Assembly (NCBI RefSeq): GCF_013839515.1
Contig: NZ_JACDNQ010000001.1
Coordinates: 1 to 64,000, forward strand
Source: Natronomonas salinimetallica
GTDB lineage: Archaea; Halobacteriota; Halobacteria; Halobacteriales; Haloarculaceae
Direction: 5' to 3'
Length of the DNA: 64,000 nt
Of the stretch, positions 17,329-26,899 are shown one piece after another. Every line of letters begins with the position of its first letter. Position 1 is the first letter of the stretch. The notes under the pieces were generated by a model. It did no database searches and was not told the DNA's origin. It was given only the letters and a program-made list of their open reading frames with translations. The position numbers were made by a program, and so were the translations under genes.

Positions 17329-18423
17329 CTAGAGGTAACCCGCGTTCGGCAACACGCCGGCTATCGAGAGGACCGCGATGAAGAACATCGCGATCGCGAT
17401 CGCCATCGCCGGGGGGTCGACGTGCGTCCCGGAGTGCGAATAGAACAGCCGTTGGGTCACCTCGCCGAGGAGGCCGCTGACCACGCCGAACACGCCGGCC
17501 GCGAGGAGCGCAACGACGCTTCCCGCGACGGGGGCGACGACCACGGCACCGACCGCGCCGATGAGGGTGATGTGGTGGGTGACGGGGATCTTTTCGACGC
17601 CGAGGTTCAAGAACAGCAGGCTGATCGCGGAGATGGCGTAGCCGAGGAAGATGCTCCCGGTCTGGATCCAGATGTAGCCGCCGAGGATCCCGCCGATGAG
17701 ACCGATCGTCGCGACGCCGCCCCATTTGTACTGGTGGGGCAGCCACGGTTCGGTGGCCAGACGTCCCTCGTGTTCGAGCGGTACTTCGCCGCCGTCGGTG
17801 GCCATGCGGGGCTCCTCACGTTCGAAGGGCGACATATCCAGTATGCTCGATCCGGCCGCCTTTCCGACGAGCGGGTAGCCGAACACGACCCGCGCGATGA
17901 ACGCGGTAGTGAACACCGACAGCGCGATCGAGTCGGTGATTCCAGTCCCACCGACAGCGAGGATCGCGGCCGCGAACTGATTGATAAACATCCCGAGAAC
18001 CCCGAAGATGGCGCCCACCGCGAGGATGTCCGGTTTCGTGCCGAACGCGTAGAGGATGTTCTTCCCGAAGTGGTAATCCCAACCGTCAGGCTCCATCTCG
18101 GGGTACTTCTTACCGGCGTACGCGGAGGCGGCGACACCGCCGGCGAAGGCGATGTGTGGTCCGGTAATCGCACCGAAACCGATAACGCCGGTCACGCCCG
18201 CGGCCAGTTCGCCTTGACCGATCTCCGCGACCGCCCCGCCGACCTCACGCTGGAGGATAGCGAGCCCTTCGCCGAGGAAGACGACGAACCCGGTGAAGAT
18301 GAACGCCGGGAGGGCGCCGATGGCTGCACCGAACGCGCCGCCCGCGAGGGCGGTGATAAACAGCAGCGCGAAGTCCTCCCACGGCATGCCGATGACCGGG
18401 ACCTGAAGGATGATATCGTACAT
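17329..18423 (-). CDS. Multi-spanning membrane protein of the glycerol locus
   Basis: 364 residues with many hydrophobic segments (FALLFITALAGGAFGAAIGA, ILAVGAIFGVLGMFI and others, roughly 8-10 spans) and a hydrophilic loop near 205-235. It is the next gene after glpK, three bases downstream of its stop. A membrane protein in the same position in Haloferax glycerol operons has been proposed to aid glycerol uptake; that role is inferred from memory and context. It does not look like an aquaporin-type GlpF (no NPA pair). Confidence 0.7.
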   Translation of the reverse strand: MYDIILQVPVIGMPWEDFALLFITALAGGAFGAAIGALPAFIFTGFVVFLGEGLAILQREVGGAVAEIGQGELAAGVTGVIGFGAITGPHIAFAGGVAASAYAGKKYPEMEPDGWDYHFGKNILYAFGTKPDILAVGAIFGVLGMFINQFAAAILAVGGTGITDSIALSVFTTAFIARVVFGYPLVGKAAGSSILDMSPFEREEPRMATDGGEVPLEHEGRLATEPWLPHQYKWGGVATIGLIGGILGGYIWIQTGSIFLGYAISAISLLFLNLGVEKIPVTHHITLIGAVGAVVVAPVAGSVVALLAAGVFGVVSGLLGEVTQRLFYSHSGTHVDPPAMAIAIAMFFIAVLSIAGVLPNAGYL

Positions 18424-18426
18424 GGA

Positions 18427-19959
18427 TCACTCCTCCTGGGCCCAATCGAGGGACCGCTCGACGGCGTCGTCCCATCGACCGTACATTTCGTCGGCTTGCT
18501 CGGACGCCATCTCGGCATCGAACTCGCGGTCGACCTGCCAGTTCGAGCGGAGTTCGTCGAGGTCATCCCAGTAGCCGACGGCCAGGCCGGCGGCGTAGGC
18601 CGATCCGAGGGCGGTGGTCTCGTCGACCACGGGGCGGGCGATCTCCGTCTGGATGATGTCGGCCTGCAGTTGACACAGGAAGTTGTTTTTGACGGCCCCG
18701 CCGTCGACCCGCAGCGTCGTGGTTTCGACGCCCGAGTCGGCCTCCATCGCCTCGGCGATGTCCCGCGTCTGGTAGGCGATCGACTCCAGCGTCGCCCGCA
18801 CGATGTGCTCTTTTCCGGTCCCGCGGGTCATTCCCACGATCGTCCCGCGGGCACGGCCGTCCCAGTGGGGGGCTCCGAGCCCCGTGAACGCCGGCACCAT
18901 GTACACCCCGTCCGTCGAATCAACCGAACTCGCGAGCTCGGCCGTCTGGGCGGCGTTGTTGATGATGTCGACGTCCTCGAGCCATTCGATGGCCGCGCCG
19001 GTGACGAAGATCGACCCTTCGAGGGCGTACTGGACGGGTTCGCCGGAGAGCTGGAAGCCGACCGTCGTCAACAGTCCGTGGTCGGAGGAGACGGCCTCGT
19101 TGCCGGTGTTCATCAGGTAGAACGACCCGGTCCCGTAGGTGTTTTTGGCGTCACCCGCATCGAAGCAGGTCTGGCCGAACAGCGCCGCCTGCTGGTCGCC
19201 GAGCGCCCCCGCAACCGGGACCTCCGCGCCCAAGAACCCGTCCGGGTCCGTGTGACCGTAGAGATTCTCGTCGGAGGAGGGCCGGACCTCCGGCAGCATC
19301 TCCGCCGGCACGTCGAACTCCGCCAGCAGCTCCTCGTCCCAGTGCATGCCCTCGATGTTGTAGAGCATGGTTCGGGAGGCGTTAGAGACGTCCGTGATGT
19401 GGTTGCCGGTCAGATTGTAGATGAGCCACGAGTCGATCGTCCCCATCAACAACTCGCCGTCGCGGGCACGGTCGCGGAGGTCCCGAGATCGGCTACTCTG
19501 GAGCTTCAGGGGCTCGGCGTTGTCGAGGATCCACTCCGTTTTCGTCGCCGAAAAGTACGCATCACACTCCAGGCCGGTCTTCTCGCGGATCTCCTCGACC
19601 TTGCCGGCCTCCTGGATCTCCTCGACGCGGTCGGTCGTCCGGCGGTCCTGCCAGACCAACGCGTTGTGTACCGGCCGGCCGCTTTCTTTGTCCCAGACGA
19701 TCGTCGTCTCGCGCTGGTTCGTGATCCCGATCGCCGCCAGCTGTTCCGGGTCGAGCCCCGCGTCGGCGAGGCCGCTCGTGACGACGCTTTGGGTGTTCTC
19801 CCAGATCTCGACGGGGTCGTGTTCGACCCAACCGGGCTCCGGGTAGATCTGTTCGTGTTGTTCGTAGGCGTTTGCGATTACTTCCCCGCTGTGGTCGAAG
19901 ACCATGAAGCGGGTTCCCGTGGTTCCTTGGTCGATCGCGCCGACGTATGAGGTTGTCAT
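18427..19959 (-). CDS. glpK: Glycerol kinase
   Basis: 510 residues, the normal length of FGGY-family glycerol kinases. It phosphorylates glycerol with ATP to sn-glycerol 3-phosphate, the major entry of glycerol carbon in haloarchaea. The N-terminal phosphate loop AIDQGTTGTRFMVFD, the substrate residues in TNQRETTIVWD and the C-terminal LRVDGGAVKNNFLCQLQADI are intact. It is transcribed away from gpdABC and is followed by the membrane protein gene. Confidence 0.96.
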   Translation of the reverse strand: MTTSYVGAIDQGTTGTRFMVFDHSGEVIANAYEQHEQIYPEPGWVEHDPVEIWENTQSVVTSGLADAGLDPEQLAAIGITNQRETTIVWDKESGRPVHNALVWQDRRTTDRVEEIQEAGKVEEIREKTGLECDAYFSATKTEWILDNAEPLKLQSSRSRDLRDRARDGELLMGTIDSWLIYNLTGNHITDVSNASRTMLYNIEGMHWDEELLAEFDVPAEMLPEVRPSSDENLYGHTDPDGFLGAEVPVAGALGDQQAALFGQTCFDAGDAKNTYGTGSFYLMNTGNEAVSSDHGLLTTVGFQLSGEPVQYALEGSIFVTGAAIEWLEDVDIINNAAQTAELASSVDSTDGVYMVPAFTGLGAPHWDGRARGTIVGMTRGTGKEHIVRATLESIAYQTRDIAEAMEADSGVETTTLRVDGGAVKNNFLCQLQADIIQTEIARPVVDETTALGSAYAAGLAVGYWDDLDELRSNWQVDREFDAEMASEQADEMYGRWDDAVERSLDWAQEE

Positions 19960-20473
19960 CGTTGTATATGCTCCTGCAGGCGGCAGTTTACTTCCGTAGC
20001 CACCTTGCCAATAAACAATAGGACACTATGTATTAAATGTTACCCATAATTGGGGGTTTATCAATAAAGATATCGGCGAACGGTCGGCAGCGAACCCTTG
20101 GACCGGCTCGTAGGACGCTTTCGGTCGGCTCGTAGGACGCTTTCGGTCGGCTCGTAGGACGCCTTCCTCACCGGCCATCGAGCGGTTCGTTCGCGGATCG
20201 TGGGGATCTCGGCCCCCGATACGGCGTCCATCGGTCCGTACGAACACCGTTTTTCGACGGCCCTTCGGCCGACGGTACGTCCGGCTCCCTGCCGACGAAA
20301 CCCGTTTACACGCCGCCTGTGGGTCGGTTACGGGCCGTTTCGGGGAGTGAACGGGCCGATATCGGACGGACTCCTCGGACGTCGGCCGCGCTCGGTCCGG
20401 GCGCTCCGCCGCGACCGCCAGTTAATTTACTCGGATATCCGGCTTATCGATGAAATAAAGTAGGTCGGGCACA
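19960..20473. promoter_or_regulatory. Divergent glpK/gpdA control region
   Basis: These 514 bp hold no gene. The glpK-proximal 100 bp are AT-rich with TATA-like stretches on the minus strand (around 20015-20065). A TTAATTTA box at 20422-20429 precedes gpdA by about 45 bp. In the middle are three 22-bp tandem repeats (separate entry). This is the natural binding region for a glycerol-responsive regulator. Confidence 0.55.
20104..20167. repeat. Three 22-bp tandem repeats in glp control region
   Basis: Units of 22 bp starting CGGCTCGTAGGACGC at 20104, 20126 and 20148; the third diverges at its end. Being between divergent promoters, they could be protein-binding iterons, or simply a slippage product. 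Confidence 0.85.
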
Positions 20474-22219
20474 ATGAGAGTAACAGACATGGCATCGGCA
20501 CCACACATCGCCGTCATCGGGGGTGGGTCGACGGGGATCGGGATCGCCCGGGACCTCTCGATGCGCGGGCTGGACGTTACCCTCCTCGAGCAGGGGAATT
20601 TGACACACGGCACGACGGGCCGGATGCACGGGCTCCTCCACAGCGGTGGGCGGTACGCCGTCTCCGACCAGGCGAGCGCGAGGGAGTGTATCGAGGAAAA
20701 CCGCGTGCTCAGGGACATCGCGGGCCACTGCGTCGAGATGACCGGCGGCCTCTTCGTCAAGCGGCCGGAGGACTCCGAGGAGTACTTCCAGGAGAAACTC
20801 GAGGGCTGTCGGGCGTGTGACATCCCCGCCGAAGTGGTTTCGGCGAGCGAAGCACGCGCGATGGAGCCGCACCTCGCAAAGGACATCGACAAGGCGATCT
20901 CCGTGCCGGACGGGGCCGTCGATCCCTTCCGGCTCGTGGCGGCGAACGCCGCGAGCGCGAGCGAACACGGCGCGCGCATCGAGACCCACTCGACCGTCGA
21001 AGACCTCATCGTCGAGGACGAGGAGGTCGTCGGGGTCGAAGTCGAGCACGCCTCGGGGGCCGGCGAGCGCGTCCACGGGACGGAGGGTGGCCGCGAGGAG
21101 ATCCGTGCGGACTACGTCGTCAACGCGACGGGAGCGTGGGCGGGACGGATCGGCGACATGGCCGGCGTCGACGTCGAGGTCCGCCCCTCGAAGGGCGTCA
21201 TGACCATCATGAACACACGGCAGGTCGACACCGTGATCAACCGCTGTCGTCCGAAGGGTGACGCCGACATCGTCGTCCCCCACGAGACCACCTGTATCCT
21301 CGGTACGACCGACGAGGAGGTCGAGGATCCGGAGGACTATCCAGAAGAACAGTGGGAGGTTGACATGATGCTCGAGACGCTCACCGAGTTGGTGCCGATG
21401 CTCGAGGAAGCGCGGACCATCCGCTCGTTTTGGGGCGTCCGCCCGCTGTACGAGCCGCCGAACGTCGGCAGCGACGACCCGACCGACATCACCCGGGATT
21501 ACTTCCTGCTCGATCACGCCGAGCGCGACGGTCTCGAGGGAATGACGAGCATCGTCGGCGGAAAGCTCACGACCTACCGGATGATGGGCGAAGAGATCAG
21601 CGACCACGTCTGTGAACAGTTCGGCATCGACGCCGAGTGTCGAACCGCCGACGTGCCGCTGCCCGGCAGCGAGGACTTCTCGGTGCTCAGAGACTACATG
21701 GACGAGTTCGGTCTCCGATCGCCGATCGGCCGCCGGAGCGTCGAACGGCTCGGCTCGCGGGCCGACGAGGTGTTGAAAACCGACGGACCGAACCCGACGG
21801 TCTGCGCGTGCGAAGGCGTCACCCGCGCGGAGATCCAAGACGCGATCGGACAGTCGGGGTCGGATCTCAACGCGGTCCGCATCCGGACCCGCTCGTCGAT
21901 GGGGAACTGCCAGGGGGGCTTTTGTTGTCACCGGATGGCGAACGAACTCCACGACGAGTACGACGAGGCGACGACGCGGGCGGCGTGGGACGAACTCCTC
22001 GAAGAGCGCTGGCGGGGCCAGCGACACGCGCTGTGGGGCGAACAGCTCTCCCAGGCGATGTTGAACTACGCGCTGCACGCGACGACCCAGAACCGTGACA
22101 ACGACCCCGCTGACGGCGATCCGGTTGACTTCGCCGCGTTCGACGACGGCGTCGAACCGGCCGACGGGTCACCGAGAGGTGGGGTCGCGACCGACGGGGG
22201 TGAGTACTGTGGCGATTGA
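20474..22219 (+). CDS. gpdA: Glycerol-3-phosphate dehydrogenase subunit A
   Basis: 581 residues. It oxidises glycerol 3-phosphate to dihydroxyacetone phosphate in the membrane-linked GlpABC-type complex. The FAD dinucleotide fold GGGSTG is at 16-21, and a substrate region [12 protein letters not shown] follows. The C-terminal BFD-like iron-sulfur part contains [15 protein letters not shown] and [12 protein letters not shown] 20474 is used; ATG 20489 (MASAPHIAV) is an alternative. Its end overlaps gpdB by about 11 bases. Confidence 0.95.
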   Translation: MRVTDMASAPHIAVIGGGSTGIGIARDLSMRGLDVTLLEQGNLTHGTTGRMHGLLHSGGRYAVSDQASARECIEENRVLRDIAGHCVEMTGGLFVKRPEDSEEYFQEKLEGCRACDIPAEVVSASEARAMEPHLAKDIDKAISVPDGAVDPFRLVAANAASASEHGARIETHSTVEDLIVEDEEVVGVEVEHASGAGERVHGTEGGREEIRADYVVNATGAWAGRIGDMAGVDVEVRPSKGVMTIMNTRQVDTVINRCRPKGDADIVVPHETTCILGTTDEEVEDPEDYPEEQWEVDMMLETLTELVPMLEEARTIRSFWGVRPLYEPPNVGSDDPTDITRDYFLLDHAERDGLEGMTSIVGGKLTTYRMMGEEISDHVCEQFGIDAECRTADVPLPGSEDFSVLRDYMDEFGLRSPIGRRSVERLGSRADEVLKTDGPNPTVCACEGVTRAEIQDAIGQSGSDLNAVRIRTRSSMGNCQGGFCCHRMANELHDEYDEATTRAAWDELLEERWRGQRHALWGEQLSQAMLNYALHATTQNRDNDPADGDPVDFAAFDDGVEPADGSPRGGVATDGGEYCGD

Positions 22220-23483
22220 ATCCGACGTGCTCGTCATCGGCGGCGGCCTCGCCGGCCTCACGAGCGCGCTGGCGTCGGCACGGGTAGGTGCCGACACCCG
22301 TCTCGTCTCGTATAAACAGAGCACGCTCAGGAACGCGTCGGGGCTGGTCGACGTACTCGGCTACACCCCCGCGGGCGAGGGACCGCTGACGGATCCGTAC
22401 GCGGCCATCCCGTCGCTGCCGACGGAACACCCCTACCGAACCGTCGGGGTCGAACGGATCCGCGAGGCGCTTTCGCTCTTCGATGAGGTAGTACCGAACT
22501 ACCGCGGCGGCCACACCGACACCAACGCCCTCGTGCCGACCCACGGTGGGACGATCAAGCCGACCGCCCGATACCCCGCCGGGGCCAGCGCCGGCCTCGC
22601 GAGCGACGGCCGCGACGTCCTGTTGGTCGGGCTGGAATCGATGGTCGACTTCGACGCCCCGCACGCGGCGGCGCACCTCGAGGCGGCCGGCGTCCCCTTC
22701 GACGTACGCGGCGTCACGATCCGGTTTCCGGGCGATCTCCGCGCCGATGCGAAGGTGACGCGGTACGCGAAGTTGCTGGACACGAACGGCGACGTCGCGG
22801 TCCGCGGGCGCAATCGACCGGTGCGGGAGGCGCTCGCCGAGCGGGTCAACGCCGAACTCGACGGCGAGGCCCGCGTCGGGTTCCCGGCGATCCTCGGCGA
22901 CGACGACACGGCCGGCGTCCGGGCCGCCCTGAGCGACGCCCTCGGCGCGGCGGTCTTCGAGGTGCCGATGGGGCCGCCATCGCTGCCCGGGTTGCGGCTC
23001 GAAGACGCTCTCTTCGACGCGCTCGATCGGGCCGGGGGACGCTTCGAGACCGGGAACCCGGTCGTCGATTCGGACGGCGAGGGCCGAATCGAGCGGGTAT
23101 ACATAGAAAAAAACGGCGCACGGATCCCCAACAGCGCCGACCAGTACGTCCTCGCGACGGGTGGACTGGTGGGCAAGGGCGTCGATTCCGACCGCGGACG
23201 CGTATACGAGCCGATCTTCGACTGTCACGTCCCACACGCCGACGACCGCTACGAGTGGTTCGAGGGCGAGGCCTTCGGCGATCACGACTTCGCCCGCTTC
23301 GGCGTCCGGACGGACGAGGACCTCCGGCCGGTCGGGGGCGACGGGAGCGTCGAGTTCGACAACCTCCGGGCCGCGGGATCGGTCCTCGGGGGGTATGACT
23401 TCGCCGCCGAGAAATCCGGAAGCGGCGTCTCTATCTCGACCGGCTATGCCGCCGGCCGCCGCGCGGCACAGGAGGCACAATGA
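22209..23483 (+). CDS. gpdB: Glycerol-3-phosphate dehydrogenase subunit B
   Basis: About 424 residues from the GTG at 22209 ([19 protein letters not shown]); a GTG nine bases earlier is also possible. The N-terminal FAD/NAD-type GGGLAG motif and GlpB-like regions SGLVDVLGY and [12 protein letters not shown] are present. It is the second flavin-fold subunit of the anaerobic-type complex, working with gpdA and gpdC. The overlap with gpdA and the four-base overlap with gpdC indicate tight coupling. Confidence 0.93.
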   Translation: MAIESDVLVIGGGLAGLTSALASARVGADTRLVSYKQSTLRNASGLVDVLGYTPAGEGPLTDPYAAIPSLPTEHPYRTVGVERIREALSLFDEVVPNYRGGHTDTNALVPTHGGTIKPTARYPAGASAGLASDGRDVLLVGLESMVDFDAPHAAAHLEAAGVPFDVRGVTIRFPGDLRADAKVTRYAKLLDTNGDVAVRGRNRPVREALAERVNAELDGEARVGFPAILGDDDTAGVRAALSDALGAAVFEVPMGPPSLPGLRLEDALFDALDRAGGRFETGNPVVDSDGEGRIERVYIEKNGARIPNSADQYVLATGGLVGKGVDSDRGRVYEPIFDCHVPHADDRYEWFEGEAFGDHDFARFGVRTDEDLRPVGGDGSVEFDNLRAAGSVLGGYDFAAEKSGSGVSISTGYAAGRRAAQEAQ

Positions 23484-24853
23484 GCGACGCCGAACGGCCT
23501 CCGACGGAGTTCGAACCGGCGGAGCCGAACACCGGCGAGGAGTTCGAACCGGTCGACGTCTTCCCCGACAGCACGGACTTCGACCTCCGCCCAGGCGCGG
23601 ACTCGTGTTATAAATGTTCGACGTGCGATACGAACTGCCCGGTCGCGGAGGTCGACGACGACTTCCCCGGGCCGAAGTTCCAGGGACCCGAACAGTGGCG
23701 GCTCAAACAGAACGAGGAGGACTACGAGGTCGACGACTCCGTGATGGACTGTTCGAATTGTATGCGCTGTGACAACGCGTGTCCGTCCGGGGTGCCGCTC
23801 TCGCAGATGCACAACACCGCCCGCGGGGAGTACGTCGAAAACCAGATGTCGAAGCTCTCCGTGGAATACATCCGCAACCGGATTCTTGCGAACTACCGGA
23901 CGTCCGCGTGGTTCGCCAGCAAGGTGCCCCGTCTCGCGAACGCCGTGATGAACTTCGGGCCGGCACGGTGGGTGATGGAAAAGACGATGGGCGTCACGAG
24001 CGAACGGGAGTTTCCCGCGTTCGCGACCGAGACGTTCCGCGAGTGGTGGGACAGACAGGGGGCCGCGGGCGGGTCGCGGGAGCGCGCACGCGAGAACCGG
24101 GAGCGCCGCGGCGACCCCGTCGACGCCGACAAGAAGGTGGCGTACTTCCACGGCTGTTACTCGAACTACAACACCCCGGAGGTCGGGAAGGCGATGGTCC
24201 GCGTCTACGAGCACTTCGGCTACGAGGTCGTCGTCCCCGAACAGCGGTGTTCGGGCACGCCGATGTTCGCAAACGGGATGCTCACCGACGCCCGGCGTCA
24301 CGCCGAGGTCAACGTCTCCTCGATGGCGGACCTCGTCGAGCAGGGCTACGACGCGATCGCGTCGTGTACGTCCTGTTCGATGGCGCTACGCCAGGAGTAC
24401 CCGGAGCTGTTCGACATCGACGGTGTCGAGGAGGTGGCTGCACACACCTTCGAGTCGGTGGAGTACCTCCGGATCCACGAGGACCTCCGCGGGGCCATAG
24501 ACGAGACCGAGATCGACGGCGACCTCGCCGAGGAGTTCGCCTACCACGCCCCGTGTCACGCCCGAAATCAAGGGCTCAACCGGCAGGCGGTGGAGCTGTT
24601 CGGCGACCTCGACGGCGTCGACGTCGAGGACGTCGGCGACTCCTGTTCGGGCATCTCCGGGACCTACGGCTGGAAGGCCGAAAAGTACGACAAGTCGATG
24701 GAGATCGGCGAGGAGATGTTCGAACACATGGAGGACACGGACGGGGAAACCGGGATGACGGAGTGTCCCACCTGTGCGATGCAGATGGAACACGGCACGG
24801 GGTACGAGATCCGGCACCCACTGGAACTCCTCGAGGCGGCGGTCGTCGAGTGA
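23480..24853 (+). CDS. gpdC: Glycerol-3-phosphate dehydrogenase subunit C (iron-sulfur)
   Basis: 457 residues. Two 4Fe-4S clusters are bound by CYKCSTCDTNCPV and CSNCMRCDNACPSG. Two CCG-type cysteine-rich domains follow (FHGCYSNYNTPEVG with QRCSGTP, and CHARNQ with DSCSGISGTYG). It transfers electrons from the A/B subunits to membrane quinone. It overlaps the gpdB stop (ATGA) and is the last gene of the operon. Confidence 0.95.
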   Translation: MSDAERPPTEFEPAEPNTGEEFEPVDVFPDSTDFDLRPGADSCYKCSTCDTNCPVAEVDDDFPGPKFQGPEQWRLKQNEEDYEVDDSVMDCSNCMRCDNACPSGVPLSQMHNTARGEYVENQMSKLSVEYIRNRILANYRTSAWFASKVPRLANAVMNFGPARWVMEKTMGVTSEREFPAFATETFREWWDRQGAAGGSRERARENRERRGDPVDADKKVAYFHGCYSNYNTPEVGKAMVRVYEHFGYEVVVPEQRCSGTPMFANGMLTDARRHAEVNVSSMADLVEQGYDAIASCTSCSMALRQEYPELFDIDGVEEVAAHTFESVEYLRIHEDLRGAIDETEIDGDLAEEFAYHAPCHARNQGLNRQAVELFGDLDGVDVEDVGDSCSGISGTYGWKAEKYDKSMEIGEEMFEHMEDTDGETGMTECPTCAMQMEHGTGYEIRHPLELLEAAVVE

Positions 24854-24900
24854 GCCGGCCGGCGGGACGACGGTGTGGGCGGGCAGGGGATGCCCCGATG

Positions 24901-24910
24901 ACTTATCAAC
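24901..24910 (+). promoter_or_regulatory. TATA box for gfcR, leaderless
   Basis: ACTTATCAAC at 24901-24910 is 21-30 bp before the ATG at 24931, so transcription likely starts at or next to the start codon. Confidence 0.5.
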
Positions 24911-24930
24911 CGAGACGATCATTTTAACGC

Positions 24931-25566
24931 ATGAAAAACATCGACGGTCTCATCGAGAGCGCGAGCGAGCTATCGGAGCGTGGCTTCTCCATGGGGGAGA
25001 TCGCCGACGAACTGAACGTCTCCCGCGAGACGGCGACGTGGCTCGTCGAGCGCGGGGGGGAGTCGGCCGCGACGACCACGGCACAGACCGGTGGCCCCCA
25101 CGACATCCACGTCGATTGGAGCGCGCTGGGCCGGGACTCATCGCGCCTCGCCTACGCCGGTATGGCGATGGCGGACCTGCTCTCGAAGCAGGGGGAATCG
25201 GTCGATCTGACGGTCGGCATCGAGAAGGCGGGCGCGCCGCTCGCGACGGTCGTCGCCCGGGAGTTGGACACCGATATCGCCGCCTATGCGCCGCGGAAAC
25301 ACCAATGGGAGGAGGGCGACATCGAGAACCTACAGGGGACGTTCTCACAGAACTTCGCCGACCTCCGGGATCGGGAGTGTTACGTCGTCGACGATACGAT
25401 TACGAGCGGAACGACGATGCGCGAGACGATCGATGGGATCACAGAACGCGGCGGCAAGCCGGTCGCCTGCGTGGTACTCGTCGACAAACACGGGGTCGAG
25501 GAGATCGACGGGGTTCCGGTGTACTCGCTCATCCAGGCGATCCGCGTCGGGGACGCGGAGAACTAG
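24931..25566 (+). CDS. gfcR: PRTase-like transcriptional regulator GfcR
   Basis: 211 residues. An N-terminal HTH (FSMGEIADELNVSRETATWL) is joined to a phosphoribosyltransferase fold with the PRPP loop CYVVDDTITSGTTM. This matches the haloarchaeal orotate-PRTase-like regulator GfcR, reported to activate glycolytic genes in Haloferax. It probably does not make orotidylate. Its position after the glycerol operon fits a role in central carbon control, though it has its own promoter. Confidence 0.88.
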   Translation: MKNIDGLIESASELSERGFSMGEIADELNVSRETATWLVERGGESAATTTAQTGGPHDIHVDWSALGRDSSRLAYAGMAMADLLSKQGESVDLTVGIEKAGAPLATVVARELDTDIAAYAPRKHQWEEGDIENLQGTFSQNFADLRDRECYVVDDTITSGTTMRETIDGITERGGKPVACVVLVDKHGVEEIDGVPVYSLIQAIRVGDAEN

Positions 25567-25662
25567 TACTGCTGGCTGCCTCCATGTCGAGCGGGTCGCG
25601 GCCTCGGGGGACGACAGGCGGTCGCGACGGACAGCCGGCAGTATAAACACGCCGGGCCGCGA

Positions 25663-26115
25663 TCACTCCTCGCGGGAGATCTCTATCATCTGTCCGTTCA
25701 GCACCTCGGGATCGAGACGGTACAGGTCGATGTCGAGTTCGCCCTTCGCTTTCGGCCAGATCTCGAAGAGCGGCCGCTTCGCCGACCCGTACTGTTGGAT
25801 GTCCTCGACCGTCAGTTCCGCGGGGTCCACCCGATCGAGGGTTCCCACGGCGATGACACTCCGATAGGTATCGTCTTCGTCGTCGTACACGACGAGTCTG
25901 GCGTCCGGATCCGCGGAAAAAAACCGGTTCTTTTCGCTGTCGGGCGTCGAGACGGACCGCACGTAGAACTGCCGATCGGACGCGTCGTACCCATAAGAGA
26001 TCGGTATCGCGTACGGTTCATCGGCCCGCGCGAGCGAGAGTACGCCCGTCTCGTGGGCACCCAGGAAGGTGTCGGTTTCCTCGGCCGACATCTCGGCCCG
26101 GCGATCGATTGCCAT
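25663..26115 (-). CDS. Pyridoxamine 5'-phosphate oxidase-family protein
   Basis: 150 residues with the split-barrel flavin-binding fold: TGVLSLARADEPYAIPISYG at the N-terminus and VVYDDEDDTYRSVIAVGTL in the middle. Haloarchaea carry several such small flavin or F420-binding proteins; the substrate is unknown. A TATA-like TAGTATAAGT lies upstream on the minus strand near 26145. Single gene. Confidence 0.8.
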   Translation of the reverse strand: MAIDRRAEMSAEETDTFLGAHETGVLSLARADEPYAIPISYGYDASDRQFYVRSVSTPDSEKNRFFSADPDARLVVYDDEDDTYRSVIAVGTLDRVDPAELTVEDIQQYGSAKRPLFEIWPKAKGELDIDLYRLDPEVLNGQMIEISREE

Positions 26116-26237
26116 ATCCCGAAAAACGGTCCACGGTACTTATACTATCGGCTGTCAGGCCGTGACACATGCCGGTGGTCCCCGACGGACACCCGACCGG
26201 ACTCGACGCTCGCTGGGACACGGCGACAGTGCGCGTA

Positions 26238-26441
26238 TCAACGCCACGTCCGGAGTTCGACGACCGCATCGCTGTCGGCGGTGATCCACTGGGTGAGCCG
26301 TTCGCCTTCGTCCGCGTCGCGGGGCAAGAACGTGTACTCGCCGCCGGGACCGGCCGGATCGCTCGGGACCACCTCGAGCGTGTAGGGATGGCCCGCCGGT
26401 CGGCTCCGTTTCGAGCCGAAGCCGCTGGGGGAGTCGGTCAT
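26238..26441 (-). CDS. DUF7511-type small protein
   Basis: 67 residues from ATG 26441 (MTDSPSGFGSKRS). The segment LEVVPSDPAGPGGEYTFLP and the ending WITADSDAVVELRTWR fit a small haloarchaeal family (DUF7511). The longer upstream frame is discarded because it overlaps the RiPP gene and is not acidic. A TATA box on the minus strand at 26461-26470 lies 20-29 bp before the start, so the mRNA is likely leaderless. Function unknown. Confidence 0.65.
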   Translation of the reverse strand: MTDSPSGFGSKRSRPAGHPYTLEVVPSDPAGPGGEYTFLPRDADEGERLTQWITADSDAVVELRTWR

Positions 26442-26595
26442 ATGTGCCGCTTCGAGCCCCGAGATATAAACCTTCGAGGACGTTCTCGCCCGGTGAGACA
26501 GGGGGCGGACGCCCGATTCCGGTCGGGCGACCGGTGACTCCCGCCAACTGGGAATCGAGAGAGCTGACTTGAAGGTGGGAGGCCAAAGCGCGCGT

Positions 26596-26898
26596 ATGGC
26601 TGAATCGACCCGACGACGGCTCGATAGCGACGACCGCGCACCACACGGCAGCGAGTTCGAAGTGTTCGTCCGCAGCGACGGGGACGACCCCATGCGACAC
26701 GTCGGCAGCGTCCGCGCTGACGACGCCGACGGAGCCTACGAACTCGCGAGTCGGCTCTTCGCGTGGCACGCCAACGACGTCTGGATCTGTCCGAGCGGCG
26801 ACGTGGCCCGGTATACGACCCACGAGTTGGCGGACGAGGCATCGACCGTCGATCGGCCGGTCGACGGCGAGGAGCCGCGCAACCGGGAGTGGTCCTGA
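26596..26898 (+). CDS. Htur_1727-family rSAM-partnered candidate RiPP
   Basis: 100 residues from ATG 26596 (MAESTRRRLDSDD), with a GGGAGG Shine-Dalgarno-like sequence about 12 bases before. The conserved core FEVFVRSDGDDPMRHVGSV, the segment RLFAWHANDVWICPSGDVAR and the short variable tail fit the haloarchaeal Htur_1727 family. That family is always next to a radical SAM/SPASM enzyme and is proposed to be its peptide substrate or carrier. The single Cys (in WICP) is a possible modification site. The stop is one base from the GTG start of the enzyme gene. Confidence 0.8.
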   Translation: MAESTRRRLDSDDRAPHGSEFEVFVRSDGDDPMRHVGSVRADDADGAYELASRLFAWHANDVWICPSGDVARYTTHELADEASTVDRPVDGEEPRNREWS

Positions 26899-26899
26899 C

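Noticed and set aside
17206..19950. 914-codon plus-strand frame opposite glpK and the membrane gene
   Set aside because: It is a GC-bias mirror of clear genes; no motif is recognised and composition is wrong.
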